Source of the DNA: Flavobacterium sp. 270
Lineage (GTDB): Bacteria > Bacteroidota > Bacteroidia > Flavobacteriales > Flavobacteriaceae
Assembly (NCBI RefSeq): GCF_004368785.1
Contig: NZ_SODM01000008.1
Location: forward strand, 62,001-126,000
Length of the DNA: 64,000 nucleotides
Reading direction: 5' to 3'
Shown here: piece by piece, positions 17,696-26,862 of the stretch
Position numbering within the stretch: position 1 is the stretch's first letter
Layout of the letters: every line of letters starts with the position of its first letter
Translations under genes and position numbers: made by a program
The notes under the pieces: generated by a model
The model's database searches: none
The model's input: the letters and a program-made list of their open reading frames with translations, nothing else
What the model was told of the DNA's origin: nothing

Positions 17696-19255
17696 ATGAA
17701 TTCAGGAACCATAACTTCAGGAGATAATGTTTCGTTTTGGATAGACTCTTCTCCTATCCTATCTTATAATACACCAGATCAAGATATTACTACAGAAGTT
17801 CTCGTTATTGGCGGTGGCATTGCTGGTCTTACAACTGCATACAATCTTCTTCAAAAAGGAAAAAAAGTAGTTTTAGTTGAAGACGGTTTTATTGGCAGCG
17901 GTGAAACGGGCAGAACAACAGCACATTTATCTAATGCACTGGACGACAGATATTATTATCTTGAAAATACACTTGGAGAAGAAGAAGCAAAACTCGCAGC
18001 AGAAAGTCACACCGAAGCAATAAATCGAATTGAAAAAAATGTCACTACTCTTGATATTGACTGTAATTTTAAAAGAGTAAACGGTTATCTTTTTCTGCAT
18101 CCAAGCGATAAACCAGAAAATTTAGAAAAAGAATTTAATGCAACTCAAAAAGCAGGTTTACAAACTCGTTTGTTGCAAAGTACTCCCATAATAGCCGGCG
18201 GAGAACACATGGAAGCTCTTGAATTTCCTGATCAGGCGCAATTTCATATCCTTCAATATCTCAAAGGTTTAGCCGATACTATCGTTTCTCTTGGAGGAAA
18301 AATCTACACGGAAGCTCATGCAGAAAATATTTCTAAAGAAGGCGCAGAAGTCAATGGTTTCAAATTTTCTGCGGCACATATTGTAGTCGCTACCAACACA
18401 CCAATTAATGATATTCTAACCATGCATACCAAACAGCATGCGTACAGAACTTATGTAATAGCAGGGAAAATTCCGAAAGGGACATTGCCTTATTCTTTAT
18501 GGTGGGACACTGGCGATATGGAGTCAAAATGGGTTTCGCAGCCTTATCATTATGTACGTTTAGAAAATTTTGACGATAACTACGATTTATTAATTTCTGG
18601 CGGAGAAGATCATAAAACGGGCCAGGCTGATGAAGAAGATATTCCTGAAACGGAACGATATGATCGACTGGAAGCATGGACTCGAAATTATTTTCCGATG
18701 CTGGATGAAATCACGTATCGCTGGTCTGGGCAAGTTATGGAACCTGTAGATTGTCTGGGTTTTATGGGGAAAAATCCGGGCGATGATAACATTTTCATTA
18801 TTACCGGAGATTCTGGAAACGGAATGACGCATGCTACTATTGGCGCTATGATTATCAGCGACAGCATTATAGGTGTAAAAAATAAATATGAAGATTTATA
18901 CAATCCTGCCAGAATCAGTATAAAAGCTACTGGTGATTTCTTAAAAGAAGCCGGAAATATGGCGTCACAATATTTGGATTGGATTACAGGTGCCGATTTA
19001 GAAAATACTGCCGATTTACCAGCTGGTGAAGGCGGCGTGCTTTCTTCTGGATTGAAAAAAATTGCAGTTTACCGCGATTATGATAATACGTTAAGTGCAT
19101 TTTCTGCCGTGTGTCCGCATTTGGGATGCATTGTAAAATGGAATTCGGATGAAAAATCTTTTGATTGTCCGTGTCATGGATCACGATTTGCAGCCGACGG
19201 AACTGTTACTAATGGTCCTGCGTTGACCGATTTAGCTAAAATTCATATTAAATAA
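17696..19255 (+). CDS. FAD-dependent oxidoreductase with C-terminal Rieske [2Fe-2S] domain
   Basis: A 519-residue fusion. The N-terminal DAO/DadA-type domain binds FAD through VIGGGIAGLTTAYNLL (about 37-52) and continues to about residue 400 (IITGDSGNGMTHATIGAMI near 362-380). The C-terminal 95 residues are a Rieske domain with ligands C473-P-H475 and C491-P-C493-H494. The fusion could pass electrons from an amine or amino-acid-like substrate through FAD to the cluster; the substrate is not known. No signal peptide or membrane segment is evident. It precedes an SDR gene by 36 bp and probably shares its transcript, perhaps with the small 55-residue protein after it. Confidence 0.88.
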   Translation: MNSGTITSGDNVSFWIDSSPILSYNTPDQDITTEVLVIGGGIAGLTTAYNLLQKGKKVVLVEDGFIGSGETGRTTAHLSNALDDRYYYLENTLGEEEAKLAAESHTEAINRIEKNVTTLDIDCNFKRVNGYLFLHPSDKPENLEKEFNATQKAGLQTRLLQSTPIIAGGEHMEALEFPDQAQFHILQYLKGLADTIVSLGGKIYTEAHAENISKEGAEVNGFKFSAAHIVVATNTPINDILTMHTKQHAYRTYVIAGKIPKGTLPYSLWWDTGDMESKWVSQPYHYVRLENFDDNYDLLISGGEDHKTGQADEEDIPETERYDRLEAWTRNYFPMLDEITYRWSGQVMEPVDCLGFMGKNPGDDNIFIITGDSGNGMTHATIGAMIISDSIIGVKNKYEDLYNPARISIKATGDFLKEAGNMASQYLDWITGADLENTADLPAGEGGVLSSGLKKIAVYRDYDNTLSAFSAVCPHLGCIVKWNSDEKSFDCPCHGSRFAADGTVTNGPALTDLAKIHIK

Positions 19256-19291
19256 ATAATTATCAAATCTGAACTATAAACAAACTTTAAT

Positions 19292-20050
19292 ATGGAAAAT
19301 TTATCAAACTATTTTGGACAAAATATAAAAGACAAACGTATTGTAATTACTGGTGGAACAACCGGAATTGGTAAAGCAATTGCGGATCTTCTTATTTCTC
19401 TTGGCGGGCGTGTGCTCACTTTTGGAAGAGATAAAGAGGATTTTAATCATGCTTTTACTGATATAAAAACGAAATTTCCGGATTGTGACTTATATGGTTT
19501 TCCTGCGGATATTACCAATAAAGAAGACGTAAAATTGATATTAGAAGAAATAGATAAAAAATTAGGCGGTATTGATATTCTGATCAATAATGCTGCATTA
19601 TCGGCTGAAGGCGTTACAAAAGGCAATTTAGAAGATTGGCAATATATATTAGAAACGAATATTATGGGCTATTTAACTTTTTCTAAAGAAGCTGTTGATA
19701 GAATGACTGCTCAAAAATCGGGTCATATTATAAATATCGGATCTATGAGTGCCGAAAGCCGTAAACCGGAAAGTACAATTTATGTTGCAACAAAAACGGC
19801 TCTAAGGGGTTTTAGCACTTCGCTTCGCAAAGAAATTAATCCGCTTGGAATTAAAGTTTCTCTTGTAGAACCTGGCGCCGTTACCAGTGATATGCAACCT
19901 GATTCTAAAGCATCACAACAGAAAAAAATCGAAAAACTAGAAATGCTGGAAGCAGAAGATATCGCTATGAGCGTTTTATTCTGTTTATCACAGCCAAAAA
20001 GATGTGACATTGTAACAATGCAGGTTCGTCCGCATTTACAACTTATATAG
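19292..20050 (+). CDS. Short-chain dehydrogenase/reductase
   Basis: A 252-residue classical SDR. The cofactor motif TGGTTGIGKA lies at 20-29, NNAALS at about 99-104 (the NNAG-type motif), the catalytic serine in NIGSMSAES near 148-156 and the active-site Y-x-x-x-K in YVATK near 163-167. It should be cytoplasmic and use NAD(P)H. It follows the FAD/Rieske gene by 36 bp, and a 55-residue gene follows 30 bp later. The substrate cannot be deduced. Confidence 0.88.
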   Translation: MENLSNYFGQNIKDKRIVITGGTTGIGKAIADLLISLGGRVLTFGRDKEDFNHAFTDIKTKFPDCDLYGFPADITNKEDVKLILEEIDKKLGGIDILINNAALSAEGVTKGNLEDWQYILETNIMGYLTFSKEAVDRMTAQKSGHIINIGSMSAESRKPESTIYVATKTALRGFSTSLRKEINPLGIKVSLVEPGAVTSDMQPDSKASQQKKIEKLEMLEAEDIAMSVLFCLSQPKRCDIVTMQVRPHLQLI

Positions 20051-20080
20051 AAATAGTAATGAATTTAAATTTTAGAAATT

Positions 20081-20248
20081 ATGAATAATTTAAAAATTCA
20101 GAACGAGAATTTTGGTATCCAAGAAAATCAAAATTCCTATAATTGCAGCAGACCTCACAACGAAGAAACCGCAAACGAAAATGAAGCTATTGACGAAGAA
20201 TTTACAACTGGTCAAGTTCCTGATACTGCACATCGTACTATTTATTAA
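20081..20248 (+). CDS. Small acidic Asn/Glu-rich protein, unknown function
   Basis: A 55-codon frame starting MNNLKIQNENFGIQENQ and ending PDTAHRTIY. It is rich in Asn, Gln and Glu, with one cysteine, and has no hydrophobic segment. It starts 30 bp after the SDR stop on the same strand and is followed 43 bp later by a strong terminator, so it sits well inside a transcription unit. Codon use matches the neighbours. No family is recognised; it may be an intrinsically disordered small stress protein. Confidence 0.55.
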   Translation: MNNLKIQNENFGIQENQNSYNCSRPHNEETANENEAIDEEFTTGQVPDTAHRTIY

Positions 20249-20291
20249 TTAAATAAATACTTCGATTCATTCAACAATAAATCTTCAAAAC

Positions 20292-20326
20292 AAAAAACCT
20301 CTTTAGCAATGTTAAAGAGGTTTTTT
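20292..20326. terminator. Rho-independent terminator, bidirectional
   Basis: AAAAAACCTCTTTA pairs with TAAAGAGGTTTTTT around a 7-base loop. It sits between the plus-strand FAD/SDR unit and the convergent minus-strand 4-TM gene ending at 20349 and can serve both. Confidence 0.9.
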
Positions 20327-20348
20327 AATTTATAGATAAACACTTAAA

Positions 20349-20789
20349 TCACACAAAAAAGGTATATGTAAACATCGCCATTAATCCAAAAATAACATGT
20401 GCAATAAATAATTGAATATAATAACCTCCATCTGATGCTTTACCTTCAAAATGAGCTAGTTTAAACATAACAATCCAGCTTAAAATTCCGATTATGCCAC
20501 TTAGAGCACCAAGCAAAATACCGCTTAAAATACTAACTGGAAGTATTTCTCGAGTCCAGAGAATGTGATAAAATAAGACAAAAATAAAACCGATTACGTA
20601 ATGTATGAACCAAGCTAAAATTTCTCGTAATTTATCCGGAAGCGGTATGCTTAACCTGACAAGAACATATTTAAGCAATAAAGGCTCTTTGTACAATTTT
20701 CTAAAACTTGCAGATACTACATAACTAAAAAAAGTCATGGCAGAAGTGGCAAAAAAAGTGGTTACCAATAGTTGTATGAATGTATTCAT
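20349..20789 (-). CDS. Four-segment membrane protein, unknown function
   Basis: A 146-residue protein with about four hydrophobic helices (roughly 5-25, 60-80, 85-110 and 124-145). A polar loop, KLAHFEGKASDGGYY, precedes the last helix. No known motif was recognised. It lies 24 bp downstream of the 729-residue gene on the same strand and is probably translated from the same mRNA. Confidence 0.65.
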   Translation of the reverse strand: MNTFIQLLVTTFFATSAMTFFSYVVSASFRKLYKEPLLLKYVLVRLSIPLPDKLREILAWFIHYVIGFIFVLFYHILWTREILPVSILSGILLGALSGIIGILSWIVMFKLAHFEGKASDGGYYIQLFIAHVIFGLMAMFTYTFFV

Positions 20790-20813
20790 TTTTTTTTTGA
20801 TTTAAATGGATAA

Positions 20814-23003
20814 TTAAGATTTCCAGCTTAGGTTTATTGTACTGTTTCCTTCTATTTGAAAATCAATTTCTTTTTTTGTTCTTCGTACAGCTTCAATTTT
20901 TGCTGTTTTATTTTTTAATGTGATTTCCGGCATTTCTTCTTTATCTGAAATAATTTTGACAAGAGAAGTAAAATCAGCACTTCCGATGATTTTAAATTGA
21001 AGTGAATTATTTGTTTTTTTAATATTGGTTAAAGGATATTCACAGAAAACAATAAGTCCAGTATTTGGAATTTTAAAATATTGTCTGGAAACAATGCCGA
21101 AAGGCAGACCAGCGCCATACACTTCCTGACCAATTTTACCACACAAATCCCATCCATCGTAAATATCTTCCAGCGGTATCCATATAGTAGAATTAATTTC
21201 TCCGGTTTTTACTTCTTTGGCCAAAGCATCTTTATGAAGCATTGGCGGGAAATAATACGGCAGTCGATGTACAGTATATTTAATAAATTCTGGCAATAAA
21301 ACTTTTACAGCATCCAAAATCTTCAATCCTAATGCTTCTTTCATATAGTCGTAAAGAGCAGTATAAACTTCAAATTCTTCATAAGCTGCTCTGTAAGGCG
21401 CATCATTAAGAGGAAAAACACCAAAAAAGCTGTGATAATGTTTACTATATCCATAATTGGGTTCCCAGAGCTGTGCATTTTTTAATATTCCTGCCAGACA
21501 TACGTAACTCAGCTGCAGGTATATTTCTTCTTTAAACTCTTTATACAATCTTAGTAAAGCCCCAGCAGCAAATGCGGTGTTATTGGCTTGATAAAATAAA
21601 TCAAAACCTAAACCTTCTAATTTTTTTGATGCTTTTACGGCTTCATTGAGATAACGTTTCTGCTTGGTTAATTTCCAAACATTCAACATGAGATGCGCGT
21701 ACGATCCGGGCACATCTTTTTCTCCGCCTTCTCCCGGCTGAGTTTCTGCTTTAATCACTTTTAGAGTATCCATTTTATAAAAAACCGGCCATTCATAATC
21801 AAAAAAATGAGCCACCCCAATGGCGTATTCTAAAGAATCCAAAAGCAGCTTTTCAGCATTTTTATCTCCGTCTAAAGCCAATCTGCTTAAATTCATCAAC
21901 GGATGATAGAGATACCAGGAATCCATAACGTATTCTTTTTTCTGCTCTTCAGATTGATCAAGATTATCAGCCATAGCAGGAAGCCAGCGCGATATACATT
22001 TGATATTGCTATCATAAAAGGTATTCAATCCTTTTTTAAGATCGTTAATTACAGGTATATCTTTAGACAGCCACTTTTCGTATTCGCTAAGCGGTAAAAT
22101 TACAGCGAGCTGCACCATAATTTCTGGCGGTGTTTTATAATCGCACAAATAGGCATTCAAATATGATAATCCGCAAGAATTAGTCCAGCAGCCTTTGTTA
22201 TTAATAAGATCATGCAAAGCGGTTTTGGCAGAAGTCATCCAATTATGATAGGTCAATTCTGGTTTTGGAATATGACGGTACAATGCTCCTAAATGGGTTA
22301 GAAATTCCTGTGTTCCTTCTAAATTATCTTTTGGAATATTATTGCTCAACAACACATAAGCATCTGATAAAATCACTGGCTTATCTGGCAGCGGTTCTTC
22401 TATTACAGCTGGAAGACGAAATCCTAATTCGGGCCAGTCGCCTCCTACCGTTTCTGCGCCAGAAGTTTTGGTTGCTTCAAAAAATGGATTAATAGCAGAA
22501 AGATTTTGAAAATAAAATACAGAACCTGTTACTGGTTTAGTCAAGCTGAAATACTGCAAACCTGATCTTGCCCCAACTTGCTGTATATGAACTTTTCCTG
22601 CTGTATTTTCTATATTTCCGTTTAACGTCAGCGGTATTATATCACGCGGCCAAAACGGAATTAAAATTGGTTTATACGGCGTAAACTGTGTGATATAATG
22701 TACTATAGGATTTTTTGCATCTGAAAATTCAAGTGTCATTTTATAAGTTCCTAATGTGGTAGATAAAGAAATTTCTACCAAATCTTCTTTTTCTTTGATT
22801 TCTTCTAAATTAAAAGTTGAAGTTATAGCGTAGGCTGCTCGAAAAGCTATTCGTCCGTTATTGGGCCAAATGCATATAATAAATACAGAATTATCTGTGC
22901 ATTTTACTTCAACAATAAAATTTAAAAAACTTTTTTCAAAGATTGGTGCTGTTGTACTTAGTTCGGACTGTACATTTATCGTCCATGCAGATATCGGATT
23001 CAT
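20814..23003 (-). CDS. Large protein of unknown function, possible alpha/alpha-toroid domain
   Basis: A 729-residue protein with no signal peptide or membrane segment. Residues about 1-190 are strand-rich. The middle (about 210-580) is helix-rich with paired-helix character (for example DSWYLYHPLMNLSRLALDG and AHLMLNVWKLTKQKRYLNEA), reminiscent of six-hairpin glycosidase or lyase toroids. The C-terminal 130 residues are again strand-rich, as in many such enzymes. Candidate acidic residues occur in QPGEGGEKDVPGSYAH. I do not recognise the family and assign no reaction. It is the first gene of a two-gene unit with a 4-TM protein. Confidence 0.6.
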   Translation of the reverse strand: MNPISAWTINVQSELSTTAPIFEKSFLNFIVEVKCTDNSVFIICIWPNNGRIAFRAAYAITSTFNLEEIKEKEDLVEISLSTTLGTYKMTLEFSDAKNPIVHYITQFTPYKPILIPFWPRDIIPLTLNGNIENTAGKVHIQQVGARSGLQYFSLTKPVTGSVFYFQNLSAINPFFEATKTSGAETVGGDWPELGFRLPAVIEEPLPDKPVILSDAYVLLSNNIPKDNLEGTQEFLTHLGALYRHIPKPELTYHNWMTSAKTALHDLINNKGCWTNSCGLSYLNAYLCDYKTPPEIMVQLAVILPLSEYEKWLSKDIPVINDLKKGLNTFYDSNIKCISRWLPAMADNLDQSEEQKKEYVMDSWYLYHPLMNLSRLALDGDKNAEKLLLDSLEYAIGVAHFFDYEWPVFYKMDTLKVIKAETQPGEGGEKDVPGSYAHLMLNVWKLTKQKRYLNEAVKASKKLEGLGFDLFYQANNTAFAAGALLRLYKEFKEEIYLQLSYVCLAGILKNAQLWEPNYGYSKHYHSFFGVFPLNDAPYRAAYEEFEVYTALYDYMKEALGLKILDAVKVLLPEFIKYTVHRLPYYFPPMLHKDALAKEVKTGEINSTIWIPLEDIYDGWDLCGKIGQEVYGAGLPFGIVSRQYFKIPNTGLIVFCEYPLTNIKKTNNSLQFKIIGSADFTSLVKIISDKEEMPEITLKNKTAKIEAVRRTKKEIDFQIEGNSTINLSWKS

Positions 23004-23137
23004 CTCTTAATACATTTAATTTCATTTTAAAATTAGATCAAAACCAAGATTAAATTTTATAATTTTTGATACCCTGCTTATAAAATTTAAATCTAAAATA
23101 TTCTACAAGGTTCTCTCTGTCAAGAGAATCTAAAAAG

Positions 23138-23182
23138 GAAAGTCCAGAATCTTACAAGCAAAATTCTGGACTTTCTTTTTTT
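23138..23182. terminator. Bidirectional terminator hairpin
   Basis: GAAAGTCCAGAAT (23138-23150) pairs with ATTCTGGACTTTC (23163-23175), with a 12-base loop. T runs occur on both strands. It lies 24 bp beyond the stop of the minus-strand DUF892 gene. Confidence 0.8.
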
Positions 23183-23205
23183 AGAAAGCGTAATAGGAAA
23201 TACTT

Positions 23206-23832
23206 TTAAGCTTCGTCTTCTTCAGCAGCATCAAAATTAATTGTATTGTAAGCAGCTTCTGTAAGCAAGGTATCCGCTTCTTTTTCTTCTGCTAAAGTTT
23301 TTTCAAGCAAGAGAACAGCATCATCTTCGCCAAGTGTTTGTGCAAATGCAGCCAAAGTACCGTATGTTGCAATCTCGTAGTGCTCAATTTTTTGAGAAGC
23401 AGCAATAATTCCTGCATCACGTACTGGACCAGCTTCTGTTTCTTCCATAATGCCTTCACCTTCTTTTATAAGACCTTCCATAGCATCACATTTTTTAGCT
23501 GCAGCTTTTTCGCCTACGCTTGCAAATACTTTTTCTAGTCTTGTAACTTGTTCTTGAGTTACAGCTAAGTGATCGTTAATAGCAGAAATAAGATTTTCTG
23601 ATGTAGCATTTTTAGCCATTTTTGGTAAAGCTTTTACCAAAGCTTTTTCTGCCCAATAAATATCTTTTAGAGAATCTACAAATAGTTCTCTTAAACCATC
23701 GGCAGCATTAGATTTTGCTTTTACTTTTGCAGCACTATTAGATTTTGCTGTGCTATTTGATTTTGATGTACTTGTAGTTGCCTTACTTTTAGCAGTTGTT
23801 GTACTCTTTGTATTTTTCGTTGCAGTTTTCAT
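23206..23832 (-). CDS. Ferritin-like DUF892 (YciE/YciF) protein with basic Lys/Ser/Thr/Ala tail
   Basis: A 208-residue protein. From about residue 44 it is a four-helix ferritin-like domain of the DUF892 family (LRELFVDSLKDIYWAEKAL opens it; glutamates recur in helices 2-4, for example EHYEIATYGTLAAFA). The YciE/YciF family is induced by osmotic and stationary-phase stress in enterobacteria. The first 43 residues are an unusual low-complexity basic tail built from Lys, Ser, Thr, Ala and Asn, resembling histone H1 or bacterial nucleoid-protein tails. It stands alone on its transcript, with a terminator behind and a long AT-rich region in front. Confidence 0.88.
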   Translation of the reverse strand: MKTATKNTKSTTTAKSKATTSTSKSNSTAKSNSAAKVKAKSNAADGLRELFVDSLKDIYWAEKALVKALPKMAKNATSENLISAINDHLAVTQEQVTRLEKVFASVGEKAAAKKCDAMEGLIKEGEGIMEETEAGPVRDAGIIAASQKIEHYEIATYGTLAAFAQTLGEDDAVLLLEKTLAEEKEADTLLTEAAYNTINFDAAEEDEA

Positions 23833-24749
23833 GATTTTCGTTTTTAAATTTATAATTCCAAAATTATATCACAAGTCATCATAAAGTCTTACATAATTAA
23901 TTATCAAACTTATAGGATTTGAAGATTTGGATTTTTAATTGATGAAGCACAAAATTTTCTCTTAATTTGAAATTATTGTAATCCATAATAAAATTGAAAA
24001 CGTTGATTCTACATTTCTTTTTTTGAATAAATTTTAAAACCTATAACTTTCTATTTGAGAAAAAATCTCTTTGTAATGCAATACATAAAGTAATTTTTAT
24101 CTTACAACTTAAAAGCGTCAATTTAAATTTATTTGAAAAATTTTAAAATTAGAATTTGGACTAAAAAACCCTAAACAATTAAATCTAATAACCTCAATTC
24201 TGATTTTCGGATTTTTCTTTCAACCCTTGATGTCATTGGATTTACAGCTAAAACACATTTTTATAATTAAGCCCAAATCTTAAATAAACACAACTACTTA
24301 ATAATGAGATTATTATATTATGCCAGCATAGTAAATTTCTTATTTTTTAAAAATATAAAGTTATTGTCTTTTCCAAAAATTATCAACTTTTTAAAATTCA
24401 TAAACAACTTAAAATAAAGGCCTTACAGGCATTTTAGAAAAATAAATCAGGTTTAAAAATGACTGATCTGTTTTTAAATTTTAACAATTTTAAGTCGCTA
24501 TTTTTACGTTTTTATTCTATAAGAAAAAACTTAGTTAATTGTGCCTTGTTTTATGAAATAAACATTTCTTATTAATTATTTTTGAAGAAAGTGCAATTTT
24601 TCATTGTATGATTTATTAAACGAAAAAACCTAAATAAGTAGTTATTTAAATCTTACAATACCCAAAATATTTCCCTTTTCGGGAAATATTGCTTCTTAAT
24701 TGCATTCAATAATCAACTTAATTTTTATACACCCCTAAAAAAAAATTAC
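23833..24749. other. 917-bp AT-rich gene-free region
   Basis: No ORF of coding character was found on either strand. The left end must hold the DUF892 promoter. At 24666-24690, AATATTTCCC and GGGAAATATT form a hairpin with a TTTTC loop about 60 bp before the 66-residue protein, a possible terminator or leader structure. At 24452-24478, TTTAAAAA and TTTTTAAA form a weaker inverted repeat. A small RNA cannot be excluded. Confidence 0.5.
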
Positions 24750-24950
24750 ATGAACATTGATAAGTTAAGATTAGCCCTAATCTTTCTATTGTATCTGCCA
24801 ATACATTCTTTTGCACAAGGCGGCGGTCCTCCTCCTCCCGGAGATCCAGATCCTACTCCTACTTTTTCTATCAATCAGGAAATTTGGATATTATTGGTCG
24901 CCGGACTACTCTTTGGCTTTTTTATAATTACAGCAAAAAGAAAATTATAA
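24750..24950 (+). CDS. Small exported proline-rich protein with C-terminal membrane anchor
   Basis: A 66-residue protein with a signal peptide (about 1-22, ending SFAQ), a short GGGPPPPGDPDPTPT linker, a hydrophobic helix (about 44-61) and a basic KRKL tail. This signal-proline-helix-basic-tail layout is common in tiny Bacteroidota proteins that occur in front of surface-protein genes and resembles exosortase-type sorting tails, but the conserved sorting core is not clear here. It precedes a T9SS cargo gene by 80 bp. Function is unknown. Confidence 0.65.
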   Translation: MNIDKLRLALIFLLYLPIHSFAQGGGPPPPGDPDPTPTFSINQEIWILLVAGLLFGFFIITAKRKL

Positions 24951-25030
24951 ATGGCAAATACAATTACTAATTCCTTAATTAGAAAGGAACTTTCGCAAAT
25001 TTTACAGGTTAATATTCTAAAAATGAAAAT

Positions 25031-26812
25031 ATGAAAAAAACTCTATTACTCTTTTTAATATTAAGTGCGACAAAATCTGTTTCTCAAATATACTTTAGCC
25101 CTAATGCCAGTATGTATGTAAAAAATCAGGTGCTTTTTGTAAAGCAAGACGTAAATCTGGCTGCAAATTCTAATTTGTATTTGCGAAATAATTCGCAGCT
25201 TTTACAGGGTTCAACTACGACTTCTACCAATGTTGGTTTAGGAACTTTGTCTGTCTATCAAGAAGGCTCGTCTGATAATTATGATTATAATTATTGGTGT
25301 TCGCCAGTGGGAATTGCTTCTGCTGCTGCTGGAAACCAAAATTTTGGAATCACAATGCTCAGCCGCCCAACAACTTCTACAGCTTCTACCACGGCAGTAA
25401 TTTTACCTACAACAGATAGAGATGGTATTTCAATGCCGCTTTCTATTGCTTCCAGATGGGTTTATAAATTAGTAAATGCAAACAATTATTCGCAATGGTT
25501 ACTTGTGGGCGGCACCACTGCACTTGGTCCTGGCGAAGGTTTTACAATGAAAGGTACAAGCGGAACAGACGCCATTGATCCCGCGGGAATGGGAACTACA
25601 AACAACCCTGGAGGTGCCCAAAGATATGATTTTAGAGGAAAACCAAATGATGGAAATATCGTAGTAACATTAGGACTTAATAATGCAACCTTAACAGGAA
25701 ATCCATATCCGTCAGCATTGCATTTAAATGCATTTCTTCTGGATGCGACAAATGCTGCCATTACTGGTGGGATTGCTTATTTTTGGCAGCAGGACAAAGC
25801 CACAAACTCTCATTTGCTTAGCGCTTACAGAGGAGGTTATGGATCTTATGCTCCAATAAATTCAACTTCAGAAGGGCTTTACCTGCCTCCAACTTTTAAA
25901 TCTTATAATCAGGATGGTACTGTAAATTCTGGAGTTGGCACAACAGGAAGTGTTATCGCACGTAGATATTCGCCTATAGGTCAGGGATTTTTGCTTAATG
26001 GAAAATCCAATGGAACTGTTACCTTTAAAAATATCCATCGCGTGTTTATCAAAGAAGGAGTTACTTCTCAGTTTGAAAAACATGCTGCAAAAACTACAGA
26101 AAAAAGTGAGGAAGCTGAACCTCTTTCTTATTTTAAACTCAACACGATTATTAACAATGAATTTACGAGACAACTGGCACTTGCCTTTGTACCAGAAGCA
26201 ACAGATGGTGTTGATATTGGTATAGATGCTTTAAACATGACTACAGATCTTCCTAGTGATGTTAATTTTTGGATTGAAGATAGTAATTATGTTATTCAGG
26301 GAATCAATTTTGATGAGACCAAAAAAGTACCGCTAAAAGTAAAAGCAACGGAAAGTACAACATTTAAATTTTCTATTGCCGAATCAATAAACTTTGACGC
26401 ATCGCAGGCTGTATATATTTATGATGCGCTTGACGGATCTTATCATGATATAAAAAATGGTTCTTATTTGGTTACAGTTGCTCCGGGAACTTATACAGAC
26501 CGATTTAAAATCACTTTTACAGCTCAAACTCTTGGTGTTTCTGATAATGAAACTGCTAAACAATTTTTTGTTTTTCAGGATAATGCCAACAGCACTTTAA
26601 AAGCTTCTAATCCAAACAGTTTATCGATAAAATCATTTACGTTATATGACATTACCGGAAAAGTTATTTTATTTAAAAAAAATCTGGCAACGGATTTAAA
26701 TTACACTTTTTCTACCAGCGGTTTAAGCCACGGTATTTATATAGCCGAATTCCTGACTGCTGATAATGAAAAACTGACTCAAAAGGTTTATATCTCCAAT
26801 TCTGGGAAATAA
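25031..26812 (+). CDS. T9SS type A sorting-domain surface protein
   Basis: A 593-residue exported protein. The signal peptide is about residues 1-18 (KKTLLLFLILSATKSVSQ). A large low-charge beta-rich region (about 30-370) begins with hallmarks of flavobacterial surface proteins (LYLRNNSQLLQG, YDYNYWCSPVG) and is followed by a beta-sandwich. The last 80 residues match a T9SS type A domain (SLSIKSFTLYDITGKVILFK, then LSHGIYIAEF and a final KVYISNSGK). It should be secreted through the type IX system and attached to or released from the cell surface. The role (adhesin or matrix) is unknown. Confidence 0.85.
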   Translation: MKKTLLLFLILSATKSVSQIYFSPNASMYVKNQVLFVKQDVNLAANSNLYLRNNSQLLQGSTTTSTNVGLGTLSVYQEGSSDNYDYNYWCSPVGIASAAAGNQNFGITMLSRPTTSTASTTAVILPTTDRDGISMPLSIASRWVYKLVNANNYSQWLLVGGTTALGPGEGFTMKGTSGTDAIDPAGMGTTNNPGGAQRYDFRGKPNDGNIVVTLGLNNATLTGNPYPSALHLNAFLLDATNAAITGGIAYFWQQDKATNSHLLSAYRGGYGSYAPINSTSEGLYLPPTFKSYNQDGTVNSGVGTTGSVIARRYSPIGQGFLLNGKSNGTVTFKNIHRVFIKEGVTSQFEKHAAKTTEKSEEAEPLSYFKLNTIINNEFTRQLALAFVPEATDGVDIGIDALNMTTDLPSDVNFWIEDSNYVIQGINFDETKKVPLKVKATESTTFKFSIAESINFDASQAVYIYDALDGSYHDIKNGSYLVTVAPGTYTDRFKITFTAQTLGVSDNETAKQFFVFQDNANSTLKASNPNSLSIKSFTLYDITGKVILFKKNLATDLNYTFSTSGLSHGIYIAEFLTADNEKLTQKVYISNSGK

Positions 26813-26862
26813 TGTACGATAGATTCAATAAAAAAATTCAACAATAAACTAATACTATACTT

